Positions 36,410 to 45,085 are shown, numbered from the stretch's first letter. The stretch: DNA of 64,000 nt from Pseudomonas fluorescens (GCF_001648775.1 NZ_LVEJ01000001.1:528761-592760); one strand, 5' to 3'. The notes: generated from the letters alone by a model not told the origin. A program made the numbers and translations.

Positions 36410-37156
36410 TTACGCCCTCTCGCCGCGAATCGAAACTGCCGGGAAGGGGTATTGTTCGTTGCGTTCCACCCAATCCATGAAATCGGCGCGGGCGCCGGGG
36501 AAGCCGATCATGGTCCAGCCGACCATACCTTTGTTGCCGCCGTGGATCGGGTCACAGAAGAACCCTTCCTTGGTATTTTGCAGCAGCAGATTGAAGAAAA
36601 TCTTCGCCGGAACCGCGTCGAACTGTGGTTTGCCGGCTTCGAGTTGCTTGAGCAAATCGTCTCGGGTAGCGCTGTCTTGCTCAGCAAATACTTTACCGTT
36701 GAGGGATTTTGCCCACTGATCCGTGGCAGCGATGCCGAGGCGATAGATCTCTTTGGGTACCAGTTTGCTCTGCCAGCCCATCTCGGGCGCGGCGTCGGCA
36801 TTGAACGGGCCTTGCATGTACCACAGGGCACCGGCGGCGTATGGCGTGTTCATCTGGCGGTCGATGTATTCCGGCACACCGGCTTCGAGCGCGCCCGGGC
36901 CTTGGGCATCGTTGGGGATCAACTGCGCGACGGCAGCGTTGATGAACGCCCATTCTTCGGCGGTGAAGTAGCTCGGCTGATAAACACCGGCATCCGCTCG
37001 AACAGGCTGCGGCGCGGGTGCTGCCGGCGCTGCTTCAGGCGCGGCTTGCAGGACGCTACTGCCCAGACTGGTACCGGCCAGGGTGACCACCGGGATCAGG
37101 GTCAGGGATTTGCGCAAAAAATCACGCCGCGGGTTGTCTCGACTTTCATCAGACAT
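36410..37156 (-). CDS. Small (gamma) subunit of gluconate 2-dehydrogenase-type enzyme, Tat signal
   Basis: 248 residues from ATG 37156 with GAGGTG 8 bp upstream. A twin-arginine signal (NPRRDFLRKSLTLIPVVTLAG, about 8-28) and a Pro/Ala-rich linker precede the gluconate 2-dehydrogenase subunit 3 domain (FTAEEWAFINAAVAQLIPND, GVPEYIDRQMNTPYA, FFCDPIHGGNKGMVGW). It is the first gene of the operon and its stop is 2 bp from the alpha subunit start. It likely carries the folded FAD subunit through Tat. Confidence 0.91.
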   Translation of the reverse strand: MSDESRDNPRRDFLRKSLTLIPVVTLAGTSLGSSVLQAAPEAAPAAPAPQPVRADAGVYQPSYFTAEEWAFINAAVAQLIPNDAQGPGALEAGVPEYIDRQMNTPYAAGALWYMQGPFNADAAPEMGWQSKLVPKEIYRLGIAATDQWAKSLNGKVFAEQDSATRDDLLKQLEAGKPQFDAVPAKIFFNLLLQNTKEGFFCDPIHGGNKGMVGWTMIGFPGARADFMDWVERNEQYPFPAVSIRGERA

Positions 37157-37458
37157 GGGGTGCACCTCATCAGGCATCAGGGGTAGCCGTTTCTGCGAAC
37201 GGCTTGAGGATTTATCGTCGAGACGGATTCGGTCTGACCCGGAAAAGGGGGACGCGTCTGCAACATCGTGTGACAAATGGTAGCAGGCTAAGCTTCCAGG
37301 TGAACCGATTCAGTGGAAAAAAGAGCGGTTTTTATTGGCTGAACTCAATGAAACAGCGCTGATTCACGATTCTTTTACAAATGGCTCACGGGGCTTTGAC
37401 CGCTGAACATCGAAGCTGCGGCTCCTCTCATCGATGAATCCCGACACGGTCACCCAGC
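37157..37458. other. Divergent promoter region between the gluconate dehydrogenase operon and the TpbA-like gene
   Basis: 302 bp with no gene. An AT-richer centre (about 37310-37380) may hold one or both promoters. No known operator or terminator was recognised. Confidence 0.5.
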
Positions 37459-38103
37459 ATGTCCCGAGTGCGTTTGTTCTCTGCTTTGTGTTTATCGCTT
37501 GTAGTCCTGCTGCCCTGGATGCCGGCCCACGCCGCATCGGCAACGGCCGTCCGCCCGACTGAATGGGCGCAACCGGTCGAAGTGCAATACAACCTGTTTC
37601 AGATGTCGCCGACGCTCTACCGCAGTGCGTTGCCGGATGGCGGTGCGGTGCCGTTGCTGAAAAATCTCAAAGTCGCCACGGTGATCAACTTCCTGCCGGA
37701 GGCCGATAGCAACTGGTTGTCCGAGCCTGGCATCAATCAAGTGCAACTGCCGTATCGCACCAACCACGTCGACGACGCCGATGTGCTCAAGACGCTGCGT
37801 GCGATTCAGGCTGCCGAAGCCAACGGCCCGGTGTTGATGCATTGCAAACACGGCTCCGACCGCACTGGCCTGATGGCGGCGATGTATCGGGTGGTGGTGC
37901 AGGGCTGGAGCAAAGAAGACGCCTTGAGCGAGATGACCCAAGGCGGTTTTGGGGAGAGCGGGCATTTTCGCGACAGCGTGCGTTACGTGATGCAGGCCGA
38001 TGTCGACAAGCTGCGCACGGCGCTGGCCAATGGTGATTGCAGCACCAGCGCGTTCGCCACTTGCTCGATGAAGAGCTGGTTTCAGTCGGTCAATCTGAAG
38101 TAA
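37459..38103 (+). CDS. tpbA: TpbA-like periplasmic dual-specificity tyrosine phosphatase
   Basis: 214 residues: signal peptide (about 1-25, ending AHA), then a dual-specificity phosphatase domain. The CX5R P-loop is HCKHGSDRTG (Cys129, Arg135) and the general acid is in VDDADVL (Asp105/106). The sequence follows P. aeruginosa TpbA (PA3885) closely along its length, including MSPTLYRSALP and YRVVVQGW. TpbA dephosphorylates the periplasmic domain of the diguanylate cyclase TpbB and so lowers cyclic di-GMP. No tpbB-like gene is adjacent here. Confidence 0.88.
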   Translation: MSRVRLFSALCLSLVVLLPWMPAHAASATAVRPTEWAQPVEVQYNLFQMSPTLYRSALPDGGAVPLLKNLKVATVINFLPEADSNWLSEPGINQVQLPYRTNHVDDADVLKTLRAIQAAEANGPVLMHCKHGSDRTGLMAAMYRVVVQGWSKEDALSEMTQGGFGESGHFRDSVRYVMQADVDKLRTALANGDCSTSAFATCSMKSWFQSVNLK

Positions 38104-38109
38104 CCGATA

Positions 38110-38136
38110 CCTTCCACGACATTGCGTCGTGGAAGG
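38110..38136. other. Perfect hairpin between convergent tpbA-like and YheV-like genes
   Basis: CCTTCCACGAC / GTCGTGGAAGG, 11 bp stem with a 5-nt loop. It lacks a T-run on either side, so it may be a weak terminator or an mRNA 3' end stabiliser. Confidence 0.6.
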
Positions 38137-38148
38137 CTAAGCAGCGAC

Positions 38149-38436
38149 TCAGTCTTCAGTCTTTTTCTTCAGCTTCGGATTCGGAAAGAACTGCACCGCC
38201 TGCACGGTTTTGTCCGGTGCAGGTTTGTTCAGCGCGCTGGTGTTGACCCGCGTGCCCAGCTCTTTCGGTACCGACAGCCCTTGCTCGTTGAGCGTATCCG
38301 AGTAACCGCAAGCCACACACTCACGGTGCGGCACACTGTCCTCGTTCCACATCATCAATTTGTCCGGCTCGCTGCACGCCGGGCAGACTGCCCCGGCGAT
38401 AAAGCGCTTCTTGGTAATCACAGGCCCCTCACTCAT
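38149..38436 (-). CDS. YheV-family zinc-ribbon protein
   Basis: 95 residues. Two CXXC pairs, CPACSEPDK (near 19) and CVACGYSD (near 37), form a small zinc ribbon, with a basic C-terminus (NPKLKKKTED). It matches the YheV/DUF2387 family found next to prlC in gamma-proteobacteria. Its ATG overlaps the prlC stop, so the two are co-translated. Function unknown. Confidence 0.87.
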   Translation of the reverse strand: MSEGPVITKKRFIAGAVCPACSEPDKLMMWNEDSVPHRECVACGYSDTLNEQGLSVPKELGTRVNTSALNKPAPDKTVQAVQFFPNPKLKKKTED

Positions 38437-40484
38437 GCTGCCGCGTCCTCACTCAGGCCGCTATGGCGCAACAGTGCGTCAATCGACGGCTCACGGCCAC
38501 GGAAGTCGACGAACAGCACCATCGGTGCCTGCGAACCGCCGCGCGCCAGAATCGCTTCGCGGAAGGCGCGACCGGTTTCTGCGTTGAGCACGCCGTCTTC
38601 TTCGAACTTCGAGAAGGCATCGGCCGAGAGCACTTCAGCCCACTTGTAGCTGTAGTAACCCGCTGCGTAACCGCCGGCGAAGATGTGCGCGAAACTGTTC
38701 GGGAAACGGTTGTAGGCCGGTGGGCGCATTACCGACACCTCGTCACGCACGCCTTCAAGCACTTGCAGCGGACTGCGGCCGTCACCGTGGGTGGCGTGCA
38801 GTTCGAAGTCGAACAGCGAGAACTCGAGCTGACGGACCATCATCAGGCCGGACTGGAAGTTCTTCGCCGCGAGCATTTTTTCCAACAGATCCTGCGGCAG
38901 CGGCTCGCCGCTTTCGTAGTGACCGGAAATCAGCGCGAGGCCTTCTGGCTCCCAGCACCAGTTTTCCATGAACTGACTCGGCAGCTCGACCGCGTCCCAC
39001 GCCACGCCGTTGATGCCGGAAACACCGGCGTGATCAACGCGGGTCAGCAGGTGATGCAGGCCATGACCGAATTCGTGAAACAGCGTGGTCACTTCATCGT
39101 GGGTCAGCAGCGCAGGCTTGCCGCTGTCGGCCGGGGTGAAGTTGCACACCAGATTGGCCACCGGGCTTTGCAGCACGCCGTCGACAGTGCGGCGGCGGTC
39201 ACGGGCGCCGTCCATCCACGCACCGCCACGCTTGTTGGCGCGGGCGTAGAGGTCGAAGAAGAAGCGGCCGACGTGCTGACCGTTTTCCTTGATCTCGAAC
39301 AGGCGCACGTCCGGGTGCCAGGTGTCGAAGCCTTTCTGTTCGGCGATCTCGATGCCGTACAGACGTTGAACGATGGCAAACAGGCCGCCCAGCACTTTGT
39401 CGATCGGGAAGTAGGCGCGCAGGGTTTCCTGAGCAACGCTGTAGCGTTGTTCACGCAGCTTTTCGCCGTAGAAACCACTGTCCCAGCTTTGCAGATCGGC
39501 GCAGCCCTGTTCGGCGGCGTAGGCGCGCAGTTGTTGCAGATCCTGCGCGGCGAACGGCTTGCTGCGCTTGGCCAGATCGCGCAGGAAGCTCAGCACCTGA
39601 TCGCTGGACTCGGCCATTTTCGTCGCCAGGCTCAGCTCGGAGAAGCTGGCGAAACCCAAGAGTTTGGCCAGTTCCTGACGCAGGTCGAGGATCTCTTCCA
39701 TCACCGGGCCGTTATCGTTCTGGCCGGCGTTCGGGCCTTGATCCGAGGCGCGGGTGCAGTAGGCGGCGTAGACTTCTTCACGCAATGCACGGTCTTGCGC
39801 GTAGGTCATCACCGCGTAGTAGCTCGGGAATTCCAGGGTGATCAGCCAGCCATCGAGGCCTTTGGCCTGAGCGGCGGCAGCCATTTGCGCCTTGGCCGAA
39901 TCGGTCAGGCCGGCGAGGGCGGCGTCGTCGGTAATGTGCTTGGTCCATGCCTGAGTGGCGTCGAGCAGTTGATTGGAGAAACGACTGCCCAGCTCGGACA
40001 GTTTGCTTTGCACTTCGGCGTAGCGTTTCTGCTCGGCTTCCGGCAGGTCGATACCCGACAGACGGAAGTCACGCAGGGCGTGTTCCAGAATAGTCTTTTG
40101 CGCCACGTCGAAGCCGGCGGCTTCGGGGCTGTTGGCCAGTGCTTCATAAGCCTGGAACAGTTCACGGTTCTGGCCCATCTCGGTGGAATAGGCGCTCAAG
40201 GCTGGCAGGCACGACTCGTAGGCTTCGCGCAGTTCGGCGCTGTTGCACACGGCGTTGAGGTGGCTGACCGGGCTCCAGGCGGCGCCGAGGCGGTCATTGA
40301 GTTCGTCCATCGCCAGTACCAGGCCGGCCCAGGTCGGGTTCTCGACTTGAGTCTTGAGAATTTCGGCAATGGCGGCGCGGTTGTCGGCCAGGATCGTTTC
40401 GATGGCGGGCAGGACGTGTTCGGCACGGATCGTGGAGAACGGTGGCAGGTCATAGGACTGCAGCAGAGGGTTGTTCACGCTCAC
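38433..40484 (-). CDS. prlC: Oligopeptidase A (M3 metallopeptidase)
   Basis: 683 residues if started at GTG 40484 (reading MSVNNPLLQSYDLPPF), which has AAGG 8 bp upstream; GTG 40493 is the next option. The zinc motif HEFGHGLHHLL (HEXXH) with downstream Glu in the GVAWDAVELPSQFMENW segment is that of M3 thimet-like peptidases. It degrades cytoplasmic peptides, including cleaved signal peptides. It is divergent from the gamma-carbonic-anhydrase-like gene. Confidence 0.94.
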   Translation of the reverse strand: MSVNNPLLQSYDLPPFSTIRAEHVLPAIETILADNRAAIAEILKTQVENPTWAGLVLAMDELNDRLGAAWSPVSHLNAVCNSAELREAYESCLPALSAYSTEMGQNRELFQAYEALANSPEAAGFDVAQKTILEHALRDFRLSGIDLPEAEQKRYAEVQSKLSELGSRFSNQLLDATQAWTKHITDDAALAGLTDSAKAQMAAAAQAKGLDGWLITLEFPSYYAVMTYAQDRALREEVYAAYCTRASDQGPNAGQNDNGPVMEEILDLRQELAKLLGFASFSELSLATKMAESSDQVLSFLRDLAKRSKPFAAQDLQQLRAYAAEQGCADLQSWDSGFYGEKLREQRYSVAQETLRAYFPIDKVLGGLFAIVQRLYGIEIAEQKGFDTWHPDVRLFEIKENGQHVGRFFFDLYARANKRGGAWMDGARDRRRTVDGVLQSPVANLVCNFTPADSGKPALLTHDEVTTLFHEFGHGLHHLLTRVDHAGVSGINGVAWDAVELPSQFMENWCWEPEGLALISGHYESGEPLPQDLLEKMLAAKNFQSGLMMVRQLEFSLFDFELHATHGDGRSPLQVLEGVRDEVSVMRPPAYNRFPNSFAHIFAGGYAAGYYSYKWAEVLSADAFSKFEEDGVLNAETGRAFREAILARGGSQAPMVLFVDFRGREPSIDALLRHSGLSEDAAA

Positions 40485-40572
40485 GGTTGGCACCTTGGCT
40501 GGGGAAACATTGCCCCATCTTAATTACAATCGGCATTCACCGCAGCTATCGGCGACAGAGAGAGAAATTATC

Positions 40573-41118
40573 GTGTCCGTTCGCAAGTACCAGAATCACA
40601 CCCCACGCTTGAATAAAGGCGCGTTTGTCGACGCCTCGGCGGTGGTAATCGGCGACGTCGAAATCGGTGAAGACAGCTCGGTCTGGCCGCTGACCGTGAT
40701 CCGTGGCGACATGCACCGCATCCGCATCGGTGCGCGCACCAGCGTGCAGGACGGCTGCGTGCTGCACATCACCCACGCTGGCCCGTTCAACCCCGACGGC
40801 TTCCCGCTGCTGATCGGCGACGACGTGACCATCGCCCACAAAGTCATGCTGCATGGCTGCAGCGTCGGCAGCCGCGTGTTGATCGGCATGGGCAGCATCG
40901 TCATGGACGGCGCGGTGGTTGAAGACGACGTGATCATCGGCGCCGGCAGCCTGGTGCCGCCGGGCAAGCGTCTGGAAAGCGGCTTCCTTTATGTCGGTAG
41001 CCCGGTAAAACAGGTGCGTCCGCTCACCGACAAGGAAAAAGCCTTCTTCACCTACAGCGCGGCGAACTACGTGAAGCTCAAGGATCTGCACCTGGCCGAA
41101 GGCTACGACACACTCTGA
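40573..41118 (+). CDS. Gamma-carbonic-anhydrase-like left-handed beta-helix protein
   Basis: 181 residues from GTG 40573 (MSVRKYQNHTPRL); the upstream open frame overlaps the prlC start region. Hexapeptide-repeat beta-helix (VIGDVEIGEDSSVWP, VLIGMGSIVMDGAVVEDDVIIGAGSLV) with the three zinc His of the gamma-CA family in CVLHITHAGP and TIAHKVMLHGCSV. Related to YrdA/PaaY; carbonic anhydrase activity is not certain for this branch. It is PA0066-like and upstream of the HAD gene. Confidence 0.88.
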   Translation: MSVRKYQNHTPRLNKGAFVDASAVVIGDVEIGEDSSVWPLTVIRGDMHRIRIGARTSVQDGCVLHITHAGPFNPDGFPLLIGDDVTIAHKVMLHGCSVGSRVLIGMGSIVMDGAVVEDDVIIGAGSLVPPGKRLESGFLYVGSPVKQVRPLTDKEKAFFTYSAANYVKLKDLHLAEGYDTL

Positions 41119-41147
41119 ATCGAATTGGCGACTGCCCAGGAATTCCC

Positions 41148-41798
41148 ATGCACTACCAAACCGTACTGTTCGACCTCGATGGCACCCTGACCGACCCGCG
41201 TGAGGGCATCACCCGTTCCATTCAGTTTGCCCTCGCCAAACTCGGCATCGATGAGCCGGACCTGACCAAACTCGAACACTTCATCGGCCCGCCGCTGTTG
41301 CAGGCGTTTATGCAGTTCTATGACTTTGATGAGGCCAAGGCGTGGCAGGCGGTGAATTTTTATCGCGAGCGTTTCAAAGTCACTGGCCTGTATGAAAACC
41401 GTGTGTTCGATGGCGTCACGCCGTTATTGGAAACCCTGAGCGGGCAGGGACGGCAGCTGTATATCGCCACCTCGAAGCCATGGGAATTCGCCCGCGAGAT
41501 TGCCCGGCATTTTGATTTTGCCCGGCATTTCAAGGTGATTTATGGCAGCGAACTGGACGGCACGCGCACCAACAAGGTTGAGCTGATTGCGCATCTGATC
41601 AAGGAAGAAGGGCTGGATCCTGCGAATACGCTGATGATCGGCGACCGTAAGCATGACCTGATCGGTGCGCGCAGCAATGGGCTGGATGCGGCGGCGGTCG
41701 GTTATGGGTTTGGCAGTTTTGAAGAGTTGAATGCCGAGGCGCCGGCTTATCACTTTGAAACGCTGGCCGCGTTGCATCAGGCGTTTTTGCAGCGCTGA
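41148..41798 (+). CDS. HAD-family phosphatase (phosphoglycolate phosphatase-like)
   Basis: 216 residues. HAD motif I DLDGTLTDPREG (Asp nucleophile near residue 9), motif II in YIATSKP, and motif IV GDRKHDLIGAR; a helical cap lies between. The Gph/pyrophosphatase PpaX-like branch is most likely; the substrate is not fixed by sequence. It is 29 bp downstream of the beta-helix gene and co-oriented. Confidence 0.88.
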   Translation: MHYQTVLFDLDGTLTDPREGITRSIQFALAKLGIDEPDLTKLEHFIGPPLLQAFMQFYDFDEAKAWQAVNFYRERFKVTGLYENRVFDGVTPLLETLSGQGRQLYIATSKPWEFAREIARHFDFARHFKVIYGSELDGTRTNKVELIAHLIKEEGLDPANTLMIGDRKHDLIGARSNGLDAAAVGYGFGSFEELNAEAPAYHFETLAALHQAFLQR

Positions 41799-41806
41799 TC
41801 AAATTG

Positions 41807-41884
41807 CTTTCGCGAGCAGGCTCGCTCCCACAGGGATTCGTGTGGCACACAGATCCAATGTGGGAGCGAGCCTGCTCGCGAAGG
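41807..41884. repeat. REPIN after the HAD gene
   Basis: Arms TTTCGCGAGCAGGCTCGCTC and GAGCGAGCCTGCTCGCGAAG with the inner sequence AGGGATTCGTGTGGCACACA. The inner part is almost the exact reverse complement of that in the REPIN at 44311-44393. Confidence 0.93.
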
Positions 41885-41906
41885 GGCCTGTTGTGCCCCG
41901 AGATCA

Positions 41907-42983
41907 TTAGGATTGTGCCATTGCCTTCAGTGCCGCCTTACGCTCAGCCACCGGCAACCGACCCAACCTCTCAACCTCCGCATAAAACCTCAGCCAATCC
42001 CCCCCGACCTTTTTGAACAACGCCGCAAACGCCGGCACCCATTGGTCATACAGGCCAAACGGCAACAACCGCGCATTGTTCAACGGCGCATTCACCCAAG
42101 CGTCATAACGCTTGTCCCCGGCCCACTGACTGTCCCTCATCACCCGATAATCCCGGCGAAACTGCTCGAACTCGGCCGCTTTGCGTTCGCGCATTTGTTC
42201 AGTGGGCAATGGCTGCGCATAGAGCTTGTCCAGCCGTGAGCGGGTATCGAGCACCAACTCAATAAACTGATCGCGCTGCTTCAGCCGTGAATCTGTATCC
42301 GCCGGTAACCCACGAAACGACCGCCACTGGCGCGTACCTTCCTGCTCGACAAACGTGGCAAAGGATTCGTTGAATTCGGTGTCGTCCTTTACATAAAAGC
42401 GCTGATGCGCCAGCTCGTGAAAGATCAGCGTGGCCAGACGCTCATCGCCCCAGCCCATCATCGAATTGAGGATCGGGTCGTTGAACCAGCCAAGCGTCGA
42501 ATAGGCCTCAACGCCACCAATCGATACGTCCATGCCTTGCAGGCGTTGAATTGCTGCTTCGCCGCGCGCCGCGCCCTGACTGTAGTAACCCCGATAAGCC
42601 ACACAGCCGGCAATCGGGAAACAGTGGTTTTGCGGCGTCAGGGAGAACTCCTGAGTGGCGAACACATTCCACACCACGTACGGGCGATGGATGTCGGCGT
42701 AGAGACGATAGCTCTGGTTATCCGGCAGGTGCAGATGCTCGCTGGCAAAGGCGCGCGCCTTTTGTGACTGGGCCAGATGCGCGCGCAGTGTCGCGTCGCG
42801 GCTCGGGTCATTGATCACCTGTTCCACAGGCTCGCGCGCGTGCAGTAATTGCAACTGACCGTTGGCCAACTGAGCGTAATAGCTGACGCTGGCGCAACCG
42901 TTGAGCAACAAAAACATCACACCCGGAAACAAAACCCGAAAAACGCGATCAAGTAACCCAAGGCTTGGAAACGGCCTGCTCAA
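41907..42983 (-). CDS. Lipoprotein zinc aminopeptidase (PF10023-type)
   Basis: 358 residues if started at TTG 42983 (reading MSRPFPSLGLLDRVFRVLF), which has GGGGGGA 8 bp upstream; a TTG at 43016 is the other option. The lipobox is LLNGC at about Cys30. The zinc motif is HELAHQ (HEXXH) followed by FNESFATFVEQEG, giving the third ligand. NHCFPIAGCVAYRGYYS and GGVEAYSTLGWFNDPILNSM are family signatures. It is probably anchored in the outer membrane, facing the periplasm. Confidence 0.87.
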   Translation of the reverse strand: MSRPFPSLGLLDRVFRVLFPGVMFLLLNGCASVSYYAQLANGQLQLLHAREPVEQVINDPSRDATLRAHLAQSQKARAFASEHLHLPDNQSYRLYADIHRPYVVWNVFATQEFSLTPQNHCFPIAGCVAYRGYYSQGAARGEAAIQRLQGMDVSIGGVEAYSTLGWFNDPILNSMMGWGDERLATLIFHELAHQRFYVKDDTEFNESFATFVEQEGTRQWRSFRGLPADTDSRLKQRDQFIELVLDTRSRLDKLYAQPLPTEQMRERKAAEFEQFRRDYRVMRDSQWAGDKRYDAWVNAPLNNARLLPFGLYDQWVPAFAALFKKVGGDWLRFYAEVERLGRLPVAERKAALKAMAQS

Positions 42984-43043
42984 AATAAGAAATCCCCCCG
43001 GAAAGTCTGTCCGCAAGACTATCCCGCCTTAAGGAGCACCGCT

Positions 43044-43466
43044 ATGCGCATGTTGATGCTGTCAGGAGGCCTGCTGACGCTGGCCGGTTGTGCCGGATTC
43101 GGAATGCCCGATCCTGATCCTTCACAAGCCTGGGTCGATCTCGATGCCCGGCAACAGGACACAACCTTGCAAGCGCTGAAGGTCGATAGCAGCGTGACCG
43201 ACGATAAACGTTATTTTGAAGTGCAGCCAGGCAGCCATGAATTGAAGGTGCGTTATCAGTTTCCGGTGGCCGCGACCAACATCGGTCCCGACGCTGAACC
43301 GTTGTGGCGTGATTGCCAGTTGAGCGTGAAATTCAAGGACTTCAATGCCGGCCAACGTTATCAGTTGCAGGCTGGCAGCATTGGTTTTCGGCCATGGGCC
43401 AAGCTCTATGACGAGCAGCGCAAAGTCGTAGGCCAAGGCACGCCAGCAGGCTGTCAGAGCACCTGA
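43044..43466 (+). CDS. Small lipoprotein, first of a paralogous pair (PA0063-like)
   Basis: 140 residues with lipobox LAGC (Cys at about 17). The mature part has AWVDLD, YFEVQPGSHELKVRYQF and AGQRYQLQAGSIGFRPWAKLYD. The same order of motifs recurs in the next gene, so the pair arose by tandem duplication. Function unknown; two Cys (WRDCQL and the near-terminal AGCQS) could form a disulfide. Confidence 0.85.
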   Translation: MRMLMLSGGLLTLAGCAGFGMPDPDPSQAWVDLDARQQDTTLQALKVDSSVTDDKRYFEVQPGSHELKVRYQFPVAATNIGPDAEPLWRDCQLSVKFKDFNAGQRYQLQAGSIGFRPWAKLYDEQRKVVGQGTPAGCQST

Positions 43467-43506
43467 TCGGCGCTATGCTGGATATTCAGATCCGTGGATA
43501 TTCATC

Positions 43507-43926
43507 ATGCGCCAGTTGCTGTTGTTGCTCGTTGCCAGTCTTGTCGCCGGTTGCCAGACGCCGTTGCCGCCGGTCGATCCGCACATGGCCTGGGTCGACT
43601 TCTCGACGCCGACCCCCGGCGGCAAAGTACTCATGGCCGAGCGCCTCGACAAACAACGACTGAATGACGGGCGTTACTTTCAGGTCACTCCCGGCAGTCA
43701 CGAATTGCGCGTGCGCTTCGATTTCGAAGTGTTTGGCGGTGGCGGCAGTTTGATGACCGGACCGGTAGAGCGACTTTGCTACCTGTATATCCGCTACGAC
43801 CATTTCGAGGCAGGGCAGCGGTATGTGCTTGAGGGGCGTTCGCTGGGGTTCACCCCGAGTGCCCGGCTGTACAACGCCAAGCGCGAAATCGTTGCCGAGG
43901 ATTACGACTCCGATTGCATTATCTGA
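43507..43926 (+). CDS. Small lipoprotein, second of a paralogous pair (PA0062-like)
   Basis: 139 residues with lipobox VAGC (Cys at 16). Motifs AWVDFS, YFQVTPGSHELRVRFDF, CYLYIRYDHFEAGQRYVLEGRSLGF and a terminal DSDCII parallel the preceding lipoprotein. It starts 40 bp after it. Function unknown. Confidence 0.85.
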   Translation: MRQLLLLLVASLVAGCQTPLPPVDPHMAWVDFSTPTPGGKVLMAERLDKQRLNDGRYFQVTPGSHELRVRFDFEVFGGGGSLMTGPVERLCYLYIRYDHFEAGQRYVLEGRSLGFTPSARLYNAKREIVAEDYDSDCII

Positions 43927-43932
43927 GGCGAC

Positions 43933-44172
43933 TCAGCTGTCGTTTTTCTGATAGATGATCGCTTTGGTGCCGTTCTCACATGAACCGACCACCATGGCCA
44001 CATCGTGCTTATCGGCCTCTTCCTTGCTGACGATTTCCAGTGTGTAGGACGGCACGGCTTTGGCCTGAATCTTTACTTCGATTTCTTTTTTCAGTTCTTC
44101 GCAGTCTTTGGGTGCCGCGATGACAGAAGTGGCCAGTGCACTGCAGAGGATCGCCAAGCCAATACGTTTCAT
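43933..44172 (-). CDS. DUF1161 periplasmic protein, copy 1
   Basis: 79 residues: signal peptide ending VIAA (about 19) and the DUF1161 domain with CEELKKEIEVKIQAK, YTLEIV and VGSCENGTKAIIYQK; the two Cys probably form a disulfide. A second DUF1161 gene is at 46340. It is convergent with the lipoprotein pair. Function unknown. Confidence 0.87.
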   Translation of the reverse strand: MKRIGLAILCSALATSVIAAPKDCEELKKEIEVKIQAKAVPSYTLEIVSKEEADKHDVAMVVGSCENGTKAIIYQKNDS

Positions 44173-44310
44173 GAGTGAAGCTCCCTGAGGCAGCGCGCAC
44201 GGGCGTGCGCTGAAGCTGCTGTCACTTATTCGACCATATTTTTACAGCGAGGGTTCTGACTTCGCTCACAACTTGTATGTTTGGTTTCAGACCTGTGTCG
44301 ATTGCGAAAT

Positions 44311-44393
44311 CGCCTTCGCGAGCAGGCTCGCTCCCACATTGGAACTGTGTGCCACACGAATCCCTGTGGGAGCGAGCCTGCTCGCGAAGGCGT
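44311..44393. repeat. REPIN between DUF1161 and osmC
   Basis: Arms CGCCTTCGCGAGCAGGCTCG and CGAGCCTGCTCGCGAAGGCG. The spacer CTGTGTGCCACACGAATCCC is an inverted near-copy of the spacer at 41807-41884, differing at one base over the arm-to-arm inner part. Confidence 0.93.
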
Positions 44394-44412
44394 CAGATCA
44401 GCCAGCGACAAA

Positions 44413-44844
44413 TTAGCTGACCAAAGAAGCCTCAAGCGTAATCTTCGCATTCAGCACTTTCGACACCGGGCACCCTTCCTTGGCCTTGTTGCTCAGCTCC
44501 TCGAACTGCGCCTGTGACGCACCCGGGATTTTCGCCTTGAGGATCAGCTTCACCGCGGTGATCGCGAACCCGCCCTCTACCTGATCGAGGGTCACTTCAG
44601 CCTGAGTATCGATGCTGTCAGCCTTCAGGCCCGCATCGCCCAGAATCATCGAAAACGCCATGGAAAAACAACCGGCATGCGCCGCGCCGATCAGCTCTTC
44701 CGGGTTGGTGCCCTTACCGCCCTCAAAGCGCGCCTTGAAACCGTAGGGTGCTTCTCTGAGGACACCGGTTTCGGTGGAGATCGAGCCGATGCCGGTTTTC
44801 AGATCGCCTGCCCAATGTGCGGATGCTTTCTTCACGATAGCCAT
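44413..44844 (-). CDS. osmC: Osmotically inducible peroxidase OsmC
   Basis: 143 residues from ATG 44844 (MAIVKKASAHWAGDLK), which has a GAGG site; the longer frame upstream lacks one. The OsmC/Ohr fold has the catalytic Cys pair in GAAHAGCFSMAFSM (about 58) and KEGCPVSKVLNAKI (about 125). It reduces organic hydroperoxides with dihydrolipoyl or thiol donors. The GVLREAPYGFKARFEGGKGTNPEELIGAAHAGC N-terminal half is typical of OsmC rather than Ohr. PA0059 equivalent. Confidence 0.92.
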   Translation of the reverse strand: MAIVKKASAHWAGDLKTGIGSISTETGVLREAPYGFKARFEGGKGTNPEELIGAAHAGCFSMAFSMILGDAGLKADSIDTQAEVTLDQVEGGFAITAVKLILKAKIPGASQAQFEELSNKAKEGCPVSKVLNAKITLEASLVS

Positions 44845-45031
44845 GTCTGCCTCCTCAAGATCTGGCGCGGAAACGCCGCGCCGTCGTGGTTTTACTTGCA
44901 AGGCTTCTGAGGATAGACGCCGCAGCAAAGTTCAGCCCGACTGAATCGTTGACTTTTTTAGTAGGAAATTTCGACTCGGCTATTGAAACTCGGGTATATG
45001 CCCTCATTGCACAAAACACGCTTATGAATTC

Positions 45032-45085
45032 GGCAGGTTTTCGTTCGCAAGAAAAACCTGCCTCCCCACTCGGAGACGCAGGTTT
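45032..45085 (+). promoter_or_regulatory. Two mutually exclusive leader hairpins before the LLM oxidoreductase
   Basis: Hairpin 1 pairs GGCAGGTTTT (45032-45041) with AAAACCTGCC (45053-45062). Hairpin 2 pairs AAACCTGC (45054-45061) with GCAGGTTT (45078-45085) and, inside it, CTCC (45062-45065) with GGAG (45072-45075), the ribosome site of the ATG at 45086. Both need the same AAACCTGC segment, so they cannot form together. Hairpin 2 would hide the ribosome site. This is the layout of a translational switch, but no ligand or class is recognised. Confidence 0.55.

Noticed and set aside
45032..45062. The first hairpin before the LLM gene as a simple terminator
   Set aside because: Neither strand has a T-run after the stem, and its arm is shared with a second hairpin that covers the ribosome site, so it is reported as a possible switch instead.
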